A DNA stretch of 64,000 nucleotides from Temnothorax longispinosus. Its lineage: Eukaryota; Arthropoda; Insecta; Hymenoptera; Formicidae. A program made the position numbers and the translations under genes. Location of the stretch: assembly GCF_030848805.1 (NCBI RefSeq), contig NC_092365.1, forward strand, positions 6,014,001 through 6,078,000. The letters are read 5' to 3'. How positions within the stretch are numbered: position 1 is the stretch's first letter; each line of letters starts with the position of its first letter. The notes under the pieces were generated by a model, which was given only the letters and a program-made list of their open reading frames with translations, was not told the origin of the DNA and ran no database searches. Shown in pieces: positions 24,970 through 40,612 of this stretch.

Positions 24970-25601
24970 TCACAGCTCGCCGGGATTGACGACGTTGAGG
25001 GCGAACGCCGAGTTCGTCTCACCCTTCTGGCCGATCGCACGCGCTAAATATTGGCCGACGTCGCTGGCCGTGCACGTCTTGATGCCAAACTCGAAGGACG
25101 TGCTGCCGTCCGAGCTGAAGTGATATCTGCTGCTTGTCTCGGGGATCGCCTTGCCATCCTTCAACCAAGTCACTGAAAAAATTCGTGACATATATTATTA
25201 GTAACAGTTTGGCCGCTGCTTAACGAAGCGATGAAAAGGAGCTAGAGAAATATTATTTATTTATTTAAATTATAATAAGGACTATAATAAACTACATAAT
25301 TAACTTACTATTACTTACTTAAACTGCTATTACTAAAATTGTAATAGAATATTTATAAAAGGAGAAAAACGTGACACATTATATTTTCTTTAATATATAA
25401 GATTTGATTAATAATTATTTTATATCATTCCGCATACCTTATATGAAGAAGAAGTGGAATTGTGTTTGCAATTGTATGAAGAAGTGGAGCTTGATTGGCC
25501 TTGAGTGGTCGTGGAACTGTAGCCGCTGTATCCGCTGGATTTGTGAATTGTCACGATCGGCAGTGGTGCCGGTTTCAGTGGTTGCTCGATGAACCTTCGA
25601 T
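24970..25601 (-). pseudogene. bt: bent (twitchin/projectin) C-terminal exons, unit A, internally deleted
   Basis: Minus strand. Exon 25438-25601 (164 nt) encodes the Ser/Thr/Pro-rich linker that starts with an FIEQP motif. Exon 24970-25172 (203 nt) encodes the last half-Ig domain (TWLKDGKAIPETSSRYHF to the stop after NPGEL). Between them unit B has five more exons; here only 265 bases remain. The deletion joins 'aaaattgt' to 'agaatatttataaaagg' near 25340. Splicing the two remaining exons would join phase 0 to a phase-1 acceptor, so this copy cannot make the normal C-terminus. Confidence 0.75.
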
Positions 25602-25952
25602 CTTACAGCAAAATCACTTGTTATGAGACAACGACACAATACGTTTGCATATATGTAATCTTGTCATAAAGTTCACGAGAGTTGCGTTTTATTACAAAAC
25701 ATACCATGTGTGTTATTTATATCACAAGACATTAAAATAAGAAAAGATTTATATATCAATATGCACTGTATGAAATATATCAAGAGCCTTGTCACTGAAC
25801 AATATATTATTCATAATTTCTATGTTCATTATTTTTATCTAAAAATAAAAAGACATTGCGGACTATACGAACGTGTTATCAACTTATAAGATTCTAAGAC
25901 GATTTCGATATACAATAAAATGAGAAAAAATAAAGATAATGTAAAAACTCAC

Positions 25953-26568
25953 TCTATTCTCCGTTATTGTTATTCCAGATAGATTAATCCTATGCAGCGT
26001 ACATAGCCCTAACTGCAAACCTCCTAGCATTAACATTTGCTTGTGCAAGACTTCATAAAACATTTCTAATATGTATTCATAATCAAGAGATATGTTAACC
26101 CTGTCATCTCGATCTTCGATAATGCTGCAAATTAATAAATAGCGGTATAAAATATGTGCTACAAACAATACTGGATGTTTTTGTATAATTCTAAACGTTA
26201 ACATTCGTACGCTGATAATATGTTTCTCAGGTCTGGAGTGTGAAATTTAATTGTAATTGTATCTGTAACCGGTAATTCTGGCACTGTGTATTTCATTTAA
26301 ATTTTACCAGAAAGTATCGGTTGATCCTCTTTGTCAGTTGCCATAATTATAATTGGAATCAGCCAGTTTAAGTCCTTGTTAGCTGGTAGTGAAATTACCA
26401 AGCAATCATACATACGACCAATGATAGCATGCACTGCGTCTATACAGCTGCGAGTGCCACGACATAGCAAAAAAGGCAATCTTATGGAATTCTGTATATT
26501 TGATTCAGTTTGTGTTATCCTCCAGAGAATAATAATATCCCTCTTTAAATAGGTTTCTCGACATCCTT
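25953..26568 (-). pseudogene. CENP-L-like kinetochore protein fragment
   Basis: Minus strand, two exons: about 26568-26211 and 26124-25953, with a GTACGA donor, TTTGCAG acceptor and a strong GTGAGT donor at the lower end that implies a further exon. The frame reads through RLPFLLCRGTRSC, GRMYDCLVISLP and NWLIPIIIMA, then TVPELPVTDTITIKFHTPD, then DYEYILEMFYEVLHKQM and HRINLSGITITENR. Order and spacing resemble the C-terminal half of CENP-L, a constitutive centromere-associated network subunit. An in-frame TAA occurs at 26297-26299, and the upstream part is cut off by the start of duplication unit B at about 26594. I rate the family call as plausible, not proven; gene function is probably lost here. 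Confidence 0.4.
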
Positions 26569-27020
26569 CTCACGACCTATAACGTCTTATTGTTAGCTAT
26601 AACTTCAATCTAAAATATATTTTAAGCAAACTTAAACTTTGTTGCATTTCTAATATACATGTTCGAATAAGATATTAAATGAAAGATCAAGAATTTTAAA
26701 ATTATGTGTCAATTCTTTTAACGTGATTGCTGGATGATCTTCTTGGTCTGGAGATATTATTTTCTCCATCTCAAATTCTATGTTTACTTCTCTCTGTGAC
26801 TCAACTCTGTTTGTATTCCCTATCTCTGCCTTTGTCCAAAATGCGAAGACCTTCCCCTACCCAGTCTAACTTTCAATAATCCTCGCTTATTTATTTTTGT
26901 GTACATCGACTCCGCAACCTAACCGACGCTATTCTAAATCTTACAGTTAATTGTTTCTGCGTTTACATCGGCGAGCATATTTAAATGCATATCTAATTAA
27001 TAACACGTGCGGTTTTGACA

Positions 27021-27947
27021 ATGGAAACAGTGACGTTGATTCTTAAAGAGGATTCTAAAGAGAAGCGATTCGAAGTTCAGAAGCAAAAACTGATGGACAA
27101 GAGTCTATATTTTGCTGCGCTCTGGTCCGCGGACTATCGAGAATACGACCAAACGGAACACACTATCAATTATCCTCACATTTCCTCGCAAATGCTGCAG
27201 GTGAGAAGATTCTAATTTTTGGCTGTGTTCACAGAAAAAAGTCACTCTTTGAGCGTACAAAACATTGATTTTCTTTGTGTGTAACGAATTTATTATATCA
27301 AAAATCTTAATATAAAACCCAAGTTTTTAATAAACAAATGTATATTGAAATTGTATCGAGTTTTACCGGCATGAATGATCTTCATTGTGCAACCGAAATA
27401 GATGAGTCATAATAATTTTATAGGATTTCATCTATTGGATTCAGCATTATAAAATATTTACATCTGCGACGAGATATGATGAAGAAGAGCTCATACGTCT
27501 TTTCGAATCTGTTGGATCTAAGCGTTCTGTTCGCAGCAGATAAATTAATAGAAGATATAACCGACAAGCTTGAGAGACACTTTATGTTACCAATATATGC
27601 GATTAAAATTTGGTTACTGGCACAAAAATTAAATGTTAAAGTGCTACGAGATCTTTCATTGGATGTCTGCTTAGATCGTTTCAGTGAACTGCCACTCGAT
27701 TCAATTTATGACTTGTCGAAGGAGGATATTCTAAAATTAATTGGAAACATTAATATAAGAGCTACAGAATCTTATTTGGTTGACGTTACACGCGAGTGGA
27801 ATAACCGTCATCATAAAGTGACTATATATTATATATTTAAAAATAACATTGAGAGTAATATATATTACTCTCCTATATTAAAAATAGACAGAACTACAAG
27901 CCTATATCTCCAATAAATTTCAAATTAAATGATTTTTTAACTCCAAG

Positions 27948-28004
<57 letters not shown>

Positions 28005-29728
28005 TTACATATCTATTTTTGTTTTCTTATCAAGCTATTATATTTTGTTATACATTGATGCATTACAATTCTACGAACAATAAAATCTCTTGTCTTTGGC
28101 AGGATTTTACAGTTCCTTTAAATATCATTGAGAATAAGGAAGCAAAAATTTTACACGGTATTATATCTTGTGAACATAATAACCGTGAACAATATATTCA
28201 TTGCTGGGATGGTAATGATTTTTTCGAGCTAACTTCATTCGAATATCCTCCAGATATTATCGAACGTTGTTCCGAGACTGGTAATTCTCTTGAAGGAATG
28301 CAAACCACTGCCAGAAGTATGCAGTCTGTTTCTTTCTTGTTCTAGCTTATGTAAAACAGTATTGTCTTATTTATTTAATTATTATTTTATGTAATCTTTT
28401 TTTTAAAGGATACGATTTATATCTTTGTGGCGGAGAATATGGCATTGGCTCAGGAATTTTTAACAAAAATGTATGACGTTATTCTTTGATATCTAAGAAA
28501 TGGATTCTTAAAACAGAGTAAATATCTTAACAATTAGATGGATGATAAGAATAAGTAGATAAGTAATAGAATACATAGAATGTTATCTGTTAAAATTTTT
28601 TACAAATATTTTAGTATGCCAGTTGAAAGAAGCCATATGATTACTGTATTTTTGAAAGACAAATTGTATCTTGTGGGCGGTGTGGGACGACATGAAAATG
28701 CACTGGACACTATTGATATTTATGATATTTATACAGGTGATTTTAATTGTGCAGCTATCACAATGTGCACATTTTGTTAATATTATGTGCCAAATATATA
28801 TTAAACGATTTATCTATATACGTACATATAATTTAAGCAGAAATTAGTATATATTTTTCATAGAGATTATGTCATAGGATTCCTTTTCATTATTATTATT
28901 TATGAATTTAATATGTTGATCCTTAAACTTATCTTTTATTAATAAAAAACATTTTATTATATTAATTTTTGCTTTTATATTTAAACAATGCACAGGTGTA
29001 TGGACATCAGGTTCAAAGATGCCTTATATGTTGGATATATATTCCGAGGTTCCTGAATATTTCATTTTTAATGCTAAATTAATTATTTTTCAAACCTATT
29101 TTTTCATCTATTTTCCTGATGAGGATATATGGAGAACCCAAGATGCGTTGTATTCGATTAGATTATATTCTGCGGCAATCGATGTACCAATACTGACTAA
29201 AACTATGTCGTGTTATATTGGTAAGTATCGTAATTTATGTGTAGGTGTCAGACAAACTTAAAGTTCACATTAATATGTATTGCAGATGTTGCTGGCCGAG
29301 ATAAAATGGTTTTAAAAACTATCACAGAGACATGCAATGTGGAAGGTTGTAATAATATAATAAAGATCTTCTCTTATCCAACGAAAAATAAGAGCGCGAG
29401 AGTTATATACGATAATCCTCGTGTACGTCAAATATTTTCTGAAAACAATGAAAACAACGATAAATATTTCTTGGTTCTAATTCCATTTTTTCGCCATATT
29501 CGCGAAAAAATGGAGAAAGAACCAGCTGCACTATTATGTTCAGATTTAAATGACATACTACACAACAAGCATACGTTACACTTGCATAGTATTCCTATTC
29601 GAGATCCAAGAAAACTCCGTTCCTTGTTCTTTACTGAGAAGAAGATTTGTTCTTTACCAGTTAGAAGATATTTTAATCTACGTATACTTCATCCAGCTCA
29701 CTTGCACACAACAAACTTGTGTAATTAG
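27021..29728 (+). pseudogene. BTB-BACK-kelch-like gene, copy B (frameshift and nonsense)
   Basis: Seven exons collinear with copy A: 27021-27200, 27424-27817, 28103-28316, 28409-28517, 28615-28736, 28996-29220 and 29286-29728. Exon 1 is in frame here, with the BTB-like start METVTLILKEDSKEKRFEVQ. Exon 2 has one extra C (near 27503) that breaks the BACK frame. Exon 4 has TGA where copy A has TGG (about 28477). Other exons keep frame and splice sites. The two copies thus have different lesions; each is intact where the other is broken. An (AT)n tract (about 27953-28003) lies in intron 2. Confidence 0.75.
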
Positions 29729-30590
29729 ATTAAATATTTAATTATGCGATATTTCTGTGAAAGAGGAAAAGGGAGAGAGAGATAAATCCAAATAAAAATC
29801 CAGGAACTATAAACATAACAAAAATTTCAAAGAACACTTTAAAGAGCGGATAGTACGTCTACATATTCCGATATATCATTTTAACTTTATTTTTATTAAT
29901 CGTGATATTGTAGTGATTAATCATATAATTAAAAAATCATGACAAATTCTACAAATGATGTATGCTTAATAATTGTGACAATTTTACATCACTTTATGCA
30001 AATGCTTCGTGTATGCCTGTGTATATAATTTGTATATGAAATAAATGTTCAATTGTTTATATCTTTTCTTCTTCTTTTTCATTAGACCACTGAGCTTGAA
30101 TCGAGTCTTTTAGGAAAAACAGTGCTACCTGTACCGTGGCTTTCTCTTTGTTACAAATTGCAATTTTTATGGAACAAAGGTGTAAAGCTCTTAATTCAAT
30201 CTTCACTTTGGAAAAAAAGCTTTATTTTGAAACTTTAAGTTTTTCGCCGTCAAGAAATGATCATTATATCGAGATCCCTATTTGGGAATTTTGGGATTAA
30301 GTTTATATTTTGAACATTTTTTTTTTTCTAATGCAATAGAATATTTTCCTACTCAAAAATTCTTGTATCGATACATGAGGGGTGATAAACCACACACATT
30401 ATACATTATGCAACGTAGAAGACTGTTTAATCAAGACCTTACTATCCTTAATAAATGTGTTACGTGTCAACAAAAAAATTTTTACTGTTTATTGCATTCA
30501 ATTCATATTTGTACTTGCATGCATAGCGAATATATATGTTAAATTATCTGTACTATTATTATGTACAAATACTAAGAAACCTGACTCAAT

Positions 30591-30729
30591 CATTTTACAT
30601 TTGCATAGTATTCTTATTCGAGATCCAAGAAAATTTCGTTCTTTGATCTTAACCAAGAACTCAGCCAGAAGATTTTTTAATTTACATAATCCAGCTAACT
30701 TACACACAACGAACTTGGATCATATTTGA
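30591..30729 (+). pseudogene. Third copy of the kelch-like gene's C-terminal exon end
   Basis: A frame ending in TGA at 30729 repeats the last ~45 residues of the exon 7 tail (LHLHSILIRDPRKFRSL, then NLHTTNLDHI). Only the end of the exon is present. In unit A just the last few codons survive at 22362-22411, after the foldback element. This indicates an older, partial duplication inside the unit. Confidence 0.7.
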
Positions 30730-32404
30730 TTTATGTAACTCATTGATTAAATATTTAATGATTCGATCTATTTGTGAGAGAGAAAGAGGAAGAGAGAGAT
30801 AAATCTAAAAGTCCAGAAAATTAGTTAAAGTAGCAGAAATTTTAGAGATATACACCATGCGATTCTCTGCGAGCCGTGATGGTGCCACTCCACTCCACAA
30901 TATGCCTGATGCCTATAAGCTCTTGTCTGATGAGATCGTCGATTAAAACATCGATCAGGGCAATGAATATTGTTATTAAATTTATTTATATACTTAAGGC
31001 GACGCGATCGAGCGCTTGCAAGAAAACACGGTTGATAAATGTGGTGCCATTTTGGTAGGGGCACACACGGCCACTTACAAGACATTGCAGAGAACGGACA
31101 ATATGTCTGCATATTTCGATAAGTTATTTGGATTCACTGTGATTTTTTATTGATTGTCATATTATTCAAAAATCACTACAAACACCAAGTCATATACTTA
31201 ATAATTGTAATAGCTTTGCATCACTATATGCAAATGCTTTCTGTACATATGTAACAAAAGCATACTGTATATTTTCTTTCTCATCGAGATACTCGATACA
31301 AATGCGAACGCTAACTCGGGGACAAGTATGGAAAAAGTTAATAAAAATTACACTTGTAATCTACGTTAGTAAGATAGGACGGTGTAATAACTCGCAACAG
31401 GTTCATTTTTAATTATACGTTTTATTTTATCGTAAATTTTCTGACGGAAGCAGTCTTCAAACAAGTAAAACACGACAGTGCGTACCATATGGAATAGGAG
31501 GGCACATTGCGACAGTATATCGCGTAACAATACTTGCAAACTCGATCTAACGCCATCGAGGGATTCCTCCGACGAGATTTTTAGATGGTGATATTAAAAA
31601 GTATGTTCGGATGTTCGAGGATGCTGGCAGTCTCGCCGGAAAAATCACGTTCGCGAGCGTCGACACCCTATACATGATATCCGTTTATCTCTTTCTCTTT
31701 TTTTTTCTGATGCTACCGCGATGTGCCCATTAAAGATTTGCGTGTACTCGAGTGTATGCCGAGTCGTGTAATACAGCAAAGCCGAATATTTTAGCGTAGT
31801 AAGTTGCGCGTGCTATCCGTAATGCTTGTGTGCGGAGACGGCGAATTCTCGGATGATTCTCGTCGTGACAGCGAATCGCGTCGCGACAATTCGCGCAGAT
31901 CATGCGACATTATGACAAACACACAGGAAGAAAATACAGCGTTTCAGAATAATTTACATACAGAATACGCGAGAGAGAAAGAGAGATTAATATTAGTCTT
32001 CCAGTTCTCTCTTTTTTTTTGTACAGGGACGTCATACACTCTAAAAAATATTCGCCGCGGCCGAGCTGCTCCGGCTCGACTCTTCGCTCGCATCGCATGC
32101 ATTCCGATTAATTTTCGCGAAAGCAGAAAGGCCAGAATGTGGAAGACGCGGTAACGATCGCTCGGAGATCGTTACGGCGTCCACGAACAGAGCACGTACG
32201 AGAGCGGGGAAAATACACTCTTCTTGGAGAACCTATTCTCAGACAAACAGATCCATTCATCGAGGTGTACGCGTACCCTTTAATATTCACGAAGTGACCC
32301 AGAAACGTATTCTCCGCAAAGAATGTATTAGAGATGTTCCGATTCGGTCGTCGACCGCGATGATAATCGACGTGTAAGCGTGTAACCCGGTATCAAGATC
32401 GATT

Positions 32405-35395
<2,991 letters not shown>

Positions 35396-35626
35396 CTTAG
35401 AGCAAAATCACTTGTTATGAGACAACGACACAATACGTTTGCATATATGTAATCTTGTCATTAAAGTTCACGAGAGTTGCGTTTTATTACAAAACACAAG
35501 CTATAAAAACATTTAAAAAATAATTGGAAAAGCTAATCCAATATGAAGTGCGTATGCAGGATAAAAGGAACGAGTATAGTTATGTGTGTAATAATCTAAA
35601 GAAAATGTTATTTTTGGAATGAATCT

Positions 35627-36250
35627 TGCTTTCTCATAGAGGAAGCTTTGGAATGGTGAAAAAAAAATTTTTCTTGATTTTGATCGAACTTGGTTTAAAA
35701 TGTTCTAAAATGTCGAAAAATCGTATTAGTAAAAAATGTCCGGAAGTATGTATGTATGTATGTGTGTGTGTGTGTGTGTGTGTACGGATTTTTTGTACAC
35801 GCATCTACTTCTACAATTTTTTAGATACCGGGTTGAAATTTTTCACACAAATTAAGTATCATAGAAAGTATGTTCTCCTCAAATTTTATTAAAATCGGTT
35901 GACCGGTATAGATTTTATTGGAATTTTTCTTTTTTTTAGAAAAGTGTGTTTTATTTTATAGCTTTCTCAATATTTGACATAGCGATCTATATCTAATTCT
36001 ATTAAATTTTTCAGTTTTTTTTACCCCTATTTCATATATAATTAATTAAGATTTGGTTAATTATTTTTAGAATTACAGACGTTTGAAATTTCGGAGATTT
36101 TGATCGCGTATAAAGCTAAGTCTAATCAACCGAATTTAAAAGAATTATATATGAAATAGGGGTAGAAAAGACTGAAAAATATAATAAAATTAAAAATAGA
36201 TCGATATCTCCAAATTTGCGGAAGTTAAAGCTTCCTCTATGAGGAAGCCA
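35627..36250. mobile_element. Short foldback/MITE
   Basis: Ends CTTGCTTTCTCATAGAGGAA and, inverted, TTCCTCTATGAGGAAGCCAAG-type sequence are complementary. An inner pair (about 35990-36060 against 36090-36200) is also inverted. It holds the recurring CTACCC-CTATTTCAT module and no coding frame. It lies exactly where the missing bent Ig exons would be expected. Confidence 0.55.
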
Positions 36251-36538
36251 AGTGCAAATTTCTAATTATTTTCTGTATTCATCAAGTACTCGTTTCAGGC
36301 ATTTAGTATTAGTGTTATCAGTATTTAGTTAAAAAACACACATACATGTATATCTATTTCAAAAATGTTTAAAAATTAAACAATAATTAAAACTCCTTTG
36401 TTGTTTAAATGTGCTCAATTAAATAATATCTTTTTTGTATTAGAATTGGCAATCTATTCGTAGGTATTTAAGTTTCTTCGAGATAGACAGTGCCTACTTT
36501 TTCCATAAAAATTAATTATGAATTAATATTTTACTTAC

Positions 36539-36999
36539 CGAAGCAGGAATCGTAAATCCTGTATTTCTCGATTAAAAGTTTCCTGAGTGACGAGTACCTC
36601 GGCTAGGCGGCCGATGGGAAAGACATACTTTTCCCAGTTCTCGTACTTGGCACGCAATCTGTCTCTGATGTTGAGGTAACGACTGTTGGCGATTGGATTG
36701 GTCCACTTGCTATGGTCACCGGTCAACCATGGATGAACGAGACACTCGTGCGCAGTCATGCGCTTCCTGTAAGGCAAGAAAACCGCAATGTGAACAAAAT
36801 AGAGAGAAGAGAAGACAGATCTGCGAAGAAAACAGTAAAACGTACTCTTTGTTTTTGACGAGTAGTCGCCTGATAAAATCTTTGCCTTCCTCGGAAACAT
36901 CGCGGAATGCCTCCTCGTCGAAATCCCAGTCGCATGCCCTTTACGTTTTTCAGGGTCTCGATGTCGTTATCACCGGCGAACGGCGAAAGGCCGCTCAAT
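36539..36999 (-). pseudogene. bt: bent kinase domain, last two exons, two frameshifts
   Basis: Minus-strand exons 36999-36846 and 36766-36539. They encode the C-lobe of the twitchin Ser/Thr kinase: LSGLSPFAGDNDIETLKNVK, then KDFI/RRLL-type helix, RKRMTAHECLVHPWLTGDH, and the regulatory tail after the kinase (LRAKYENWEKYVFPIGRLAE). One extra G near 36938 and one near 36600 break the frame; both lie in short G runs. Splice sites (CAG acceptors, GTACGT and GTAAGT donors) are good. Upstream exons would lie above 37000 but are not seen to 43 kb. The kinase phosphorylates and mechanically responds in muscle sarcomeres. Either this is a decayed copy or the assembly carries indels. Confidence 0.75.
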
Positions 37000-37019
37000 C
37001 TGCGCAAATGACGCATGCT

Positions 37020-38113
37020 ATTCAGTAGATTTTTTTTTTTTTTTTTTTTTTTTATAATGTTTTGTTTTTCACAAATACATGCAAATTATATATTTCATCA
37101 TTGTAGTTATGCATTATTTGTTTTTGCAGTTATTGCATTTATATCACAACAATAATACCGAAATAAATCGAATATTTCCCAAGAAATGTGAAATATATAA
37201 ACTCTAAATATTTATACGCAAAATATTTAGAGTTTACTTCAAACAAACTTAGTTCATTATTTTTATAAATGAAACCAAGCAGGATTGATGATTCCTGCAT
37301 TTTTTATAATATAGATATCTTTTTTTTTATCGAATATCCGGCCCTTACATAGTACAAACTATATAGCCATAGTATTAACATACAATGATTGTCGGTTTTT
37401 ATTCGCTCGCCACCTCTCGGAAAGCAATGGCAAACCATTTTGCCCAGAAAAACTCCTATATATTCTAAGGAGTAAATCCGGCCAGAAAATCCTAGAGGAA
37501 ACTAATTGGAAACTACTTCTAGTATCTTATTCCCTTAATTTTGCTAAAATTTTAATATATTACTGTACATTCCATTTACCGATCAAAGTACAATACTCTG
37601 TTAAATGCGCAATAATTTATGACATATATTAATGTTTCAATTATGTTTCCATATCAATGATAGGTCAACCATGTTTATGCAAAGAAGTTGCATTCATAAA
37701 ATGCGCTTAGTGCAAATTAGAAATGTGCTTTAAATGTTTTTATGATAGATACCTTTCAAAAACGTGTACATATTGTGACCATAATATATTGACAATGCAC
37801 AAATTGAAAGTTCCGAGAACAAAAATTAATTGTTATGTGATGTATTTTCGTTAATAATTACAATATACTTTGTAATGTCGATATAATTCTATTTCATTAT
37901 TTATAACACATAAATATAGTAAATAAAGAAATTTTATTTTGTTGAATTAAATAAGTAAAAACACGAAAATTTTTAAGCATTAATATTTCATAAACCATTG
38001 TTCATTGATTAGAGATACTCTATCTATCTTGTATTTGTGAATGGGGTATACTGTAACACATATGTATATTAAAAATTTAGCGATATTCAAGGGTTAAAGG
38101 TTGGTTGTTCCTA
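37020..38113. other. AT-rich intergenic DNA with transposon remnants
   Basis: It contains a poly-T run, a hairpin at 37198-37237 (15-bp arms), and a Cys-rich reading frame at about 37663-37850 broken by TAG at 37708. The Cys spacing (KCA-x-CKLEMCFKCFYD) resembles the cysteine-rich end of piggyBac-type transposases, but the match is weak. No gene is called. Confidence 0.3.
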
Positions 38114-38568
38114 TTGTTAGGCGAGGGGCTTCTCACTCAAGAAATCTGGAAATCAAAGAACTTGGACTGCGGCATTCGCAATGAAATTTCTATTGACTCC
38201 CATGTTGATTTCTAAGATTTCTTCGGGATTACCAGTGATTTCCACTGATCGTCAGCAACTGCGCTCGGGCGAGGTCGGGACAAATCGGTTTTTTTTTTTT
38301 TTCGATTGCTTATATTCGTACGAATCAAGTAAGATGTTAAGAACGTAAAGCAATTCAAATTTTTTAAATATGTACGAAATTAAAAATAGTTTTCCATGAT
38401 AGTTTTAGATTGTTTTTATTCTTAAATAAATCTCAAATATATATTTATAATATAATAAATAAATATATATATAATATATAAATATATATAAATATAAATA
38501 AATATAATATAAATATATTATATATATATATATAGATATATATATATATATCTATATATATATATACT

Positions 38569-40547
38569 AGATTTTTCGCCCGCGCTTCGCGCGGGCTCAA
38601 AATCTATTTTCCTCTCCCCAAACTCACTCATTACGTAGGAGCACCAATAGAACCCCATAAAACCCAATTTTTAATCCCCATAGTAGCCATCTCCATAAAA
38701 TTATAATCTTTTGGTACCAATTTCATTAAAATCATCAACAAAAAATTAGAAAAATTTTGGCACGGTTTCAAGAAAATTGATCCATTAATAAAAAATTAAA
38801 CTTATCCTCCAAAAATTTAAAAAATTTTAGCATTAGTTTCAAAAAAAATCGGTCACGTAATACTTATCATTTCTCAAAATTTTAATAATTTCCAAACCGG
38901 TTTCTAAAACGTGGTAACAAAAAATTATCCATAAAAATTATCCATTAAAAAAATTATCCATAAAAAAATTCAGCTTGATATCTCAAAGTTTGCGGAAATT
39001 GGTGCAAACTCGTTTATTTTTTTTTTTACAGAACGTGTAAACCACTTTACTATTAGCACGTTTTCTAATTCTATTACATTCTTTAGTTTTTTCTACCCCT
39101 ATCTATATATATAAGTACCTGACGTCTGTATGTCTGTCTGTCTGACGCAAACTACTTGTTATTTTTCGAGAACGTGGAAAAATTTCGTGGTTTCCAAAAA
39201 CCGGTCTTACGCGCTCGCGACAGTCACGAATTGAAGTAACTGGTTAATTCCCAAAAAATTTAAAAAATTTTTTATATCGGCTTCCAAAAAGATCGGTAAC
39301 AAAAAATTATACACTTTATAGCACTCCCCGGAAAATTCTACCCCTGTTTCATATATAACTCTTTGAAATTTGGTCAATTATTTCCCGAAAAATTGGAAAA
39401 CCGGTTTCTAGAAAATCGGTAACAAATTCTACATACAACATATTTCATTTAAAACTAATTGACCTATGAACGATTTAATTCCCAAAAATTATAAAAAAAA
39501 AGATTTATTTTTTTTGCCTTTGCAGCTTCTTCCATTTCATAATTTAGTGCTGCTCTTAGCAATAGATCATCCTGACCGTCTTCTAATGTACATTTTTTTT
39601 TAAAATCACGCAGATTTTTTTAAACAAAAATCGGAAACGTTTCAAGAAAATCAGTACATTAATGAAAAATTAAACTCGCGGTTTCAAAAAAATCAGCATA
39701 TACACGTCTTTGAGATTCGGTCAATTAATTCCCGAAAAGTTGGTAAAATTTTGTAACCTGTTTCCAAAAAGATCGGTAACGAAAACGTGTACACTTTATG
39801 GCACTCTCTGGGACATATTCTACCCTTACTTCATATACACGTCTTTGAGATTTGGTCAATTAATTCTCGTAAAATTTAAAAAAATTTTGGAACCGGTTTC
39901 TAAAAAGATTGGTAACGAAAAATTAACCACATTATTGCATTCCCGGAAAATTCTACCCCTATTTCATATACTTTTGGTAAAATTTGGTCCACTAACAAAT
40001 GAGTCCGGTTTCCAAAAAGATTGGTAACGAAACGTGTACACTTATGGCACTCTCTGGGACATTCTACCCTTACTTCATATACACGTTTTTTAAGATTTGG
40101 TCAATTAATTCTCGTAAAATTTGAAAAAATTTCGGAACCAATTTCCAAAAAGATCGGTAACAAAAAAAAAAGCCGCGTCATTTTTATCCCCGGAAAATTC
40201 TACCCCTATTTCATATACTTTGGTAAAAATTTGGTCCACTAACGAATGAGTAGTTCGCGTACAGACAAACAGACAGACAGACAGACGTTCCAAAGATCGG
40301 CTTCCAAAAAGATCGGTAACGAAAAATTATACACTTTATAGCATTCCCGGAAAATTCTACCCCTGTTTCATATATAATTCTTTTAAATTCGGTCAATTAT
40401 TTCCCGAAAAATTAGAAAAATCGGTTTCTAGAAAATCGGTAGCAAAAAATTGGCCGCGACATTTTCCATCCCCGGGAAATTCTACCCCTGTTACATATAC
40501 TTTTGGTAAAAATTCGGTCCACTAACGAATGAGTAGTTTGCGTACAT

Positions 40548-40585
<38 letters not shown>

Positions 40586-40612
40586 GTGACTTATTTATAT
40601 AGATATATAATA
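38569..40612. repeat. Nested repeat built from ~130-bp modules
   Basis: Starts ACTAGATTTTTCGCCCGCGC and ends with (GACA)n, GACGTGACTTATTTATATAG. Between them, a module with GATCGGTAACAAAAAATTAT, CACTCCCCGGAAAATTCTAC, CCCTATTTCATATA and TTCGGTCAATTATTTCCCG recurs roughly six times with drift. The same modules occur at 34860-35110 and 51740-52010. I cannot assign a TE class; a Helitron-type or decayed satellite origin is possible. Confidence 0.6.

Larger units (their letters stand above)
17655..25702. repeat. Segmental duplication unit A (partner 26594-35496)
   Basis: Unit A starts at 'ataacttcaatct' (17655) and ends after 'ttattacaaaaca' (25702); the same borders occur at 26600 and 35496. It carries a BTB-kelch-like gene, a conserved noncoding flank, and bent C-terminal exons. 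Relative to unit B it has gained two TEs (21567-22355 and 22442-23379) and lost about 1.6 kb carrying four bent exons. The stretch 17292-17654, just outside, is AT-rich without a recognised gene. Within the unit, 23390-24969 is noncoding to my eye and probably includes the bent 3' UTR. Confidence 0.85.

Noticed and set aside
30825..31112. Minus-strand frame of 95 residues, partly conserved in unit A
   Set aside because: A helix-like segment is visible in another frame, but neither copy has consistent splice sites or a recognisable family.
37420..37505. Possible SINE or LINE tail (AATGGCAAACCATTTTGCCC)
   Set aside because: Resembles a motif seen in several repeats, but too short to classify.
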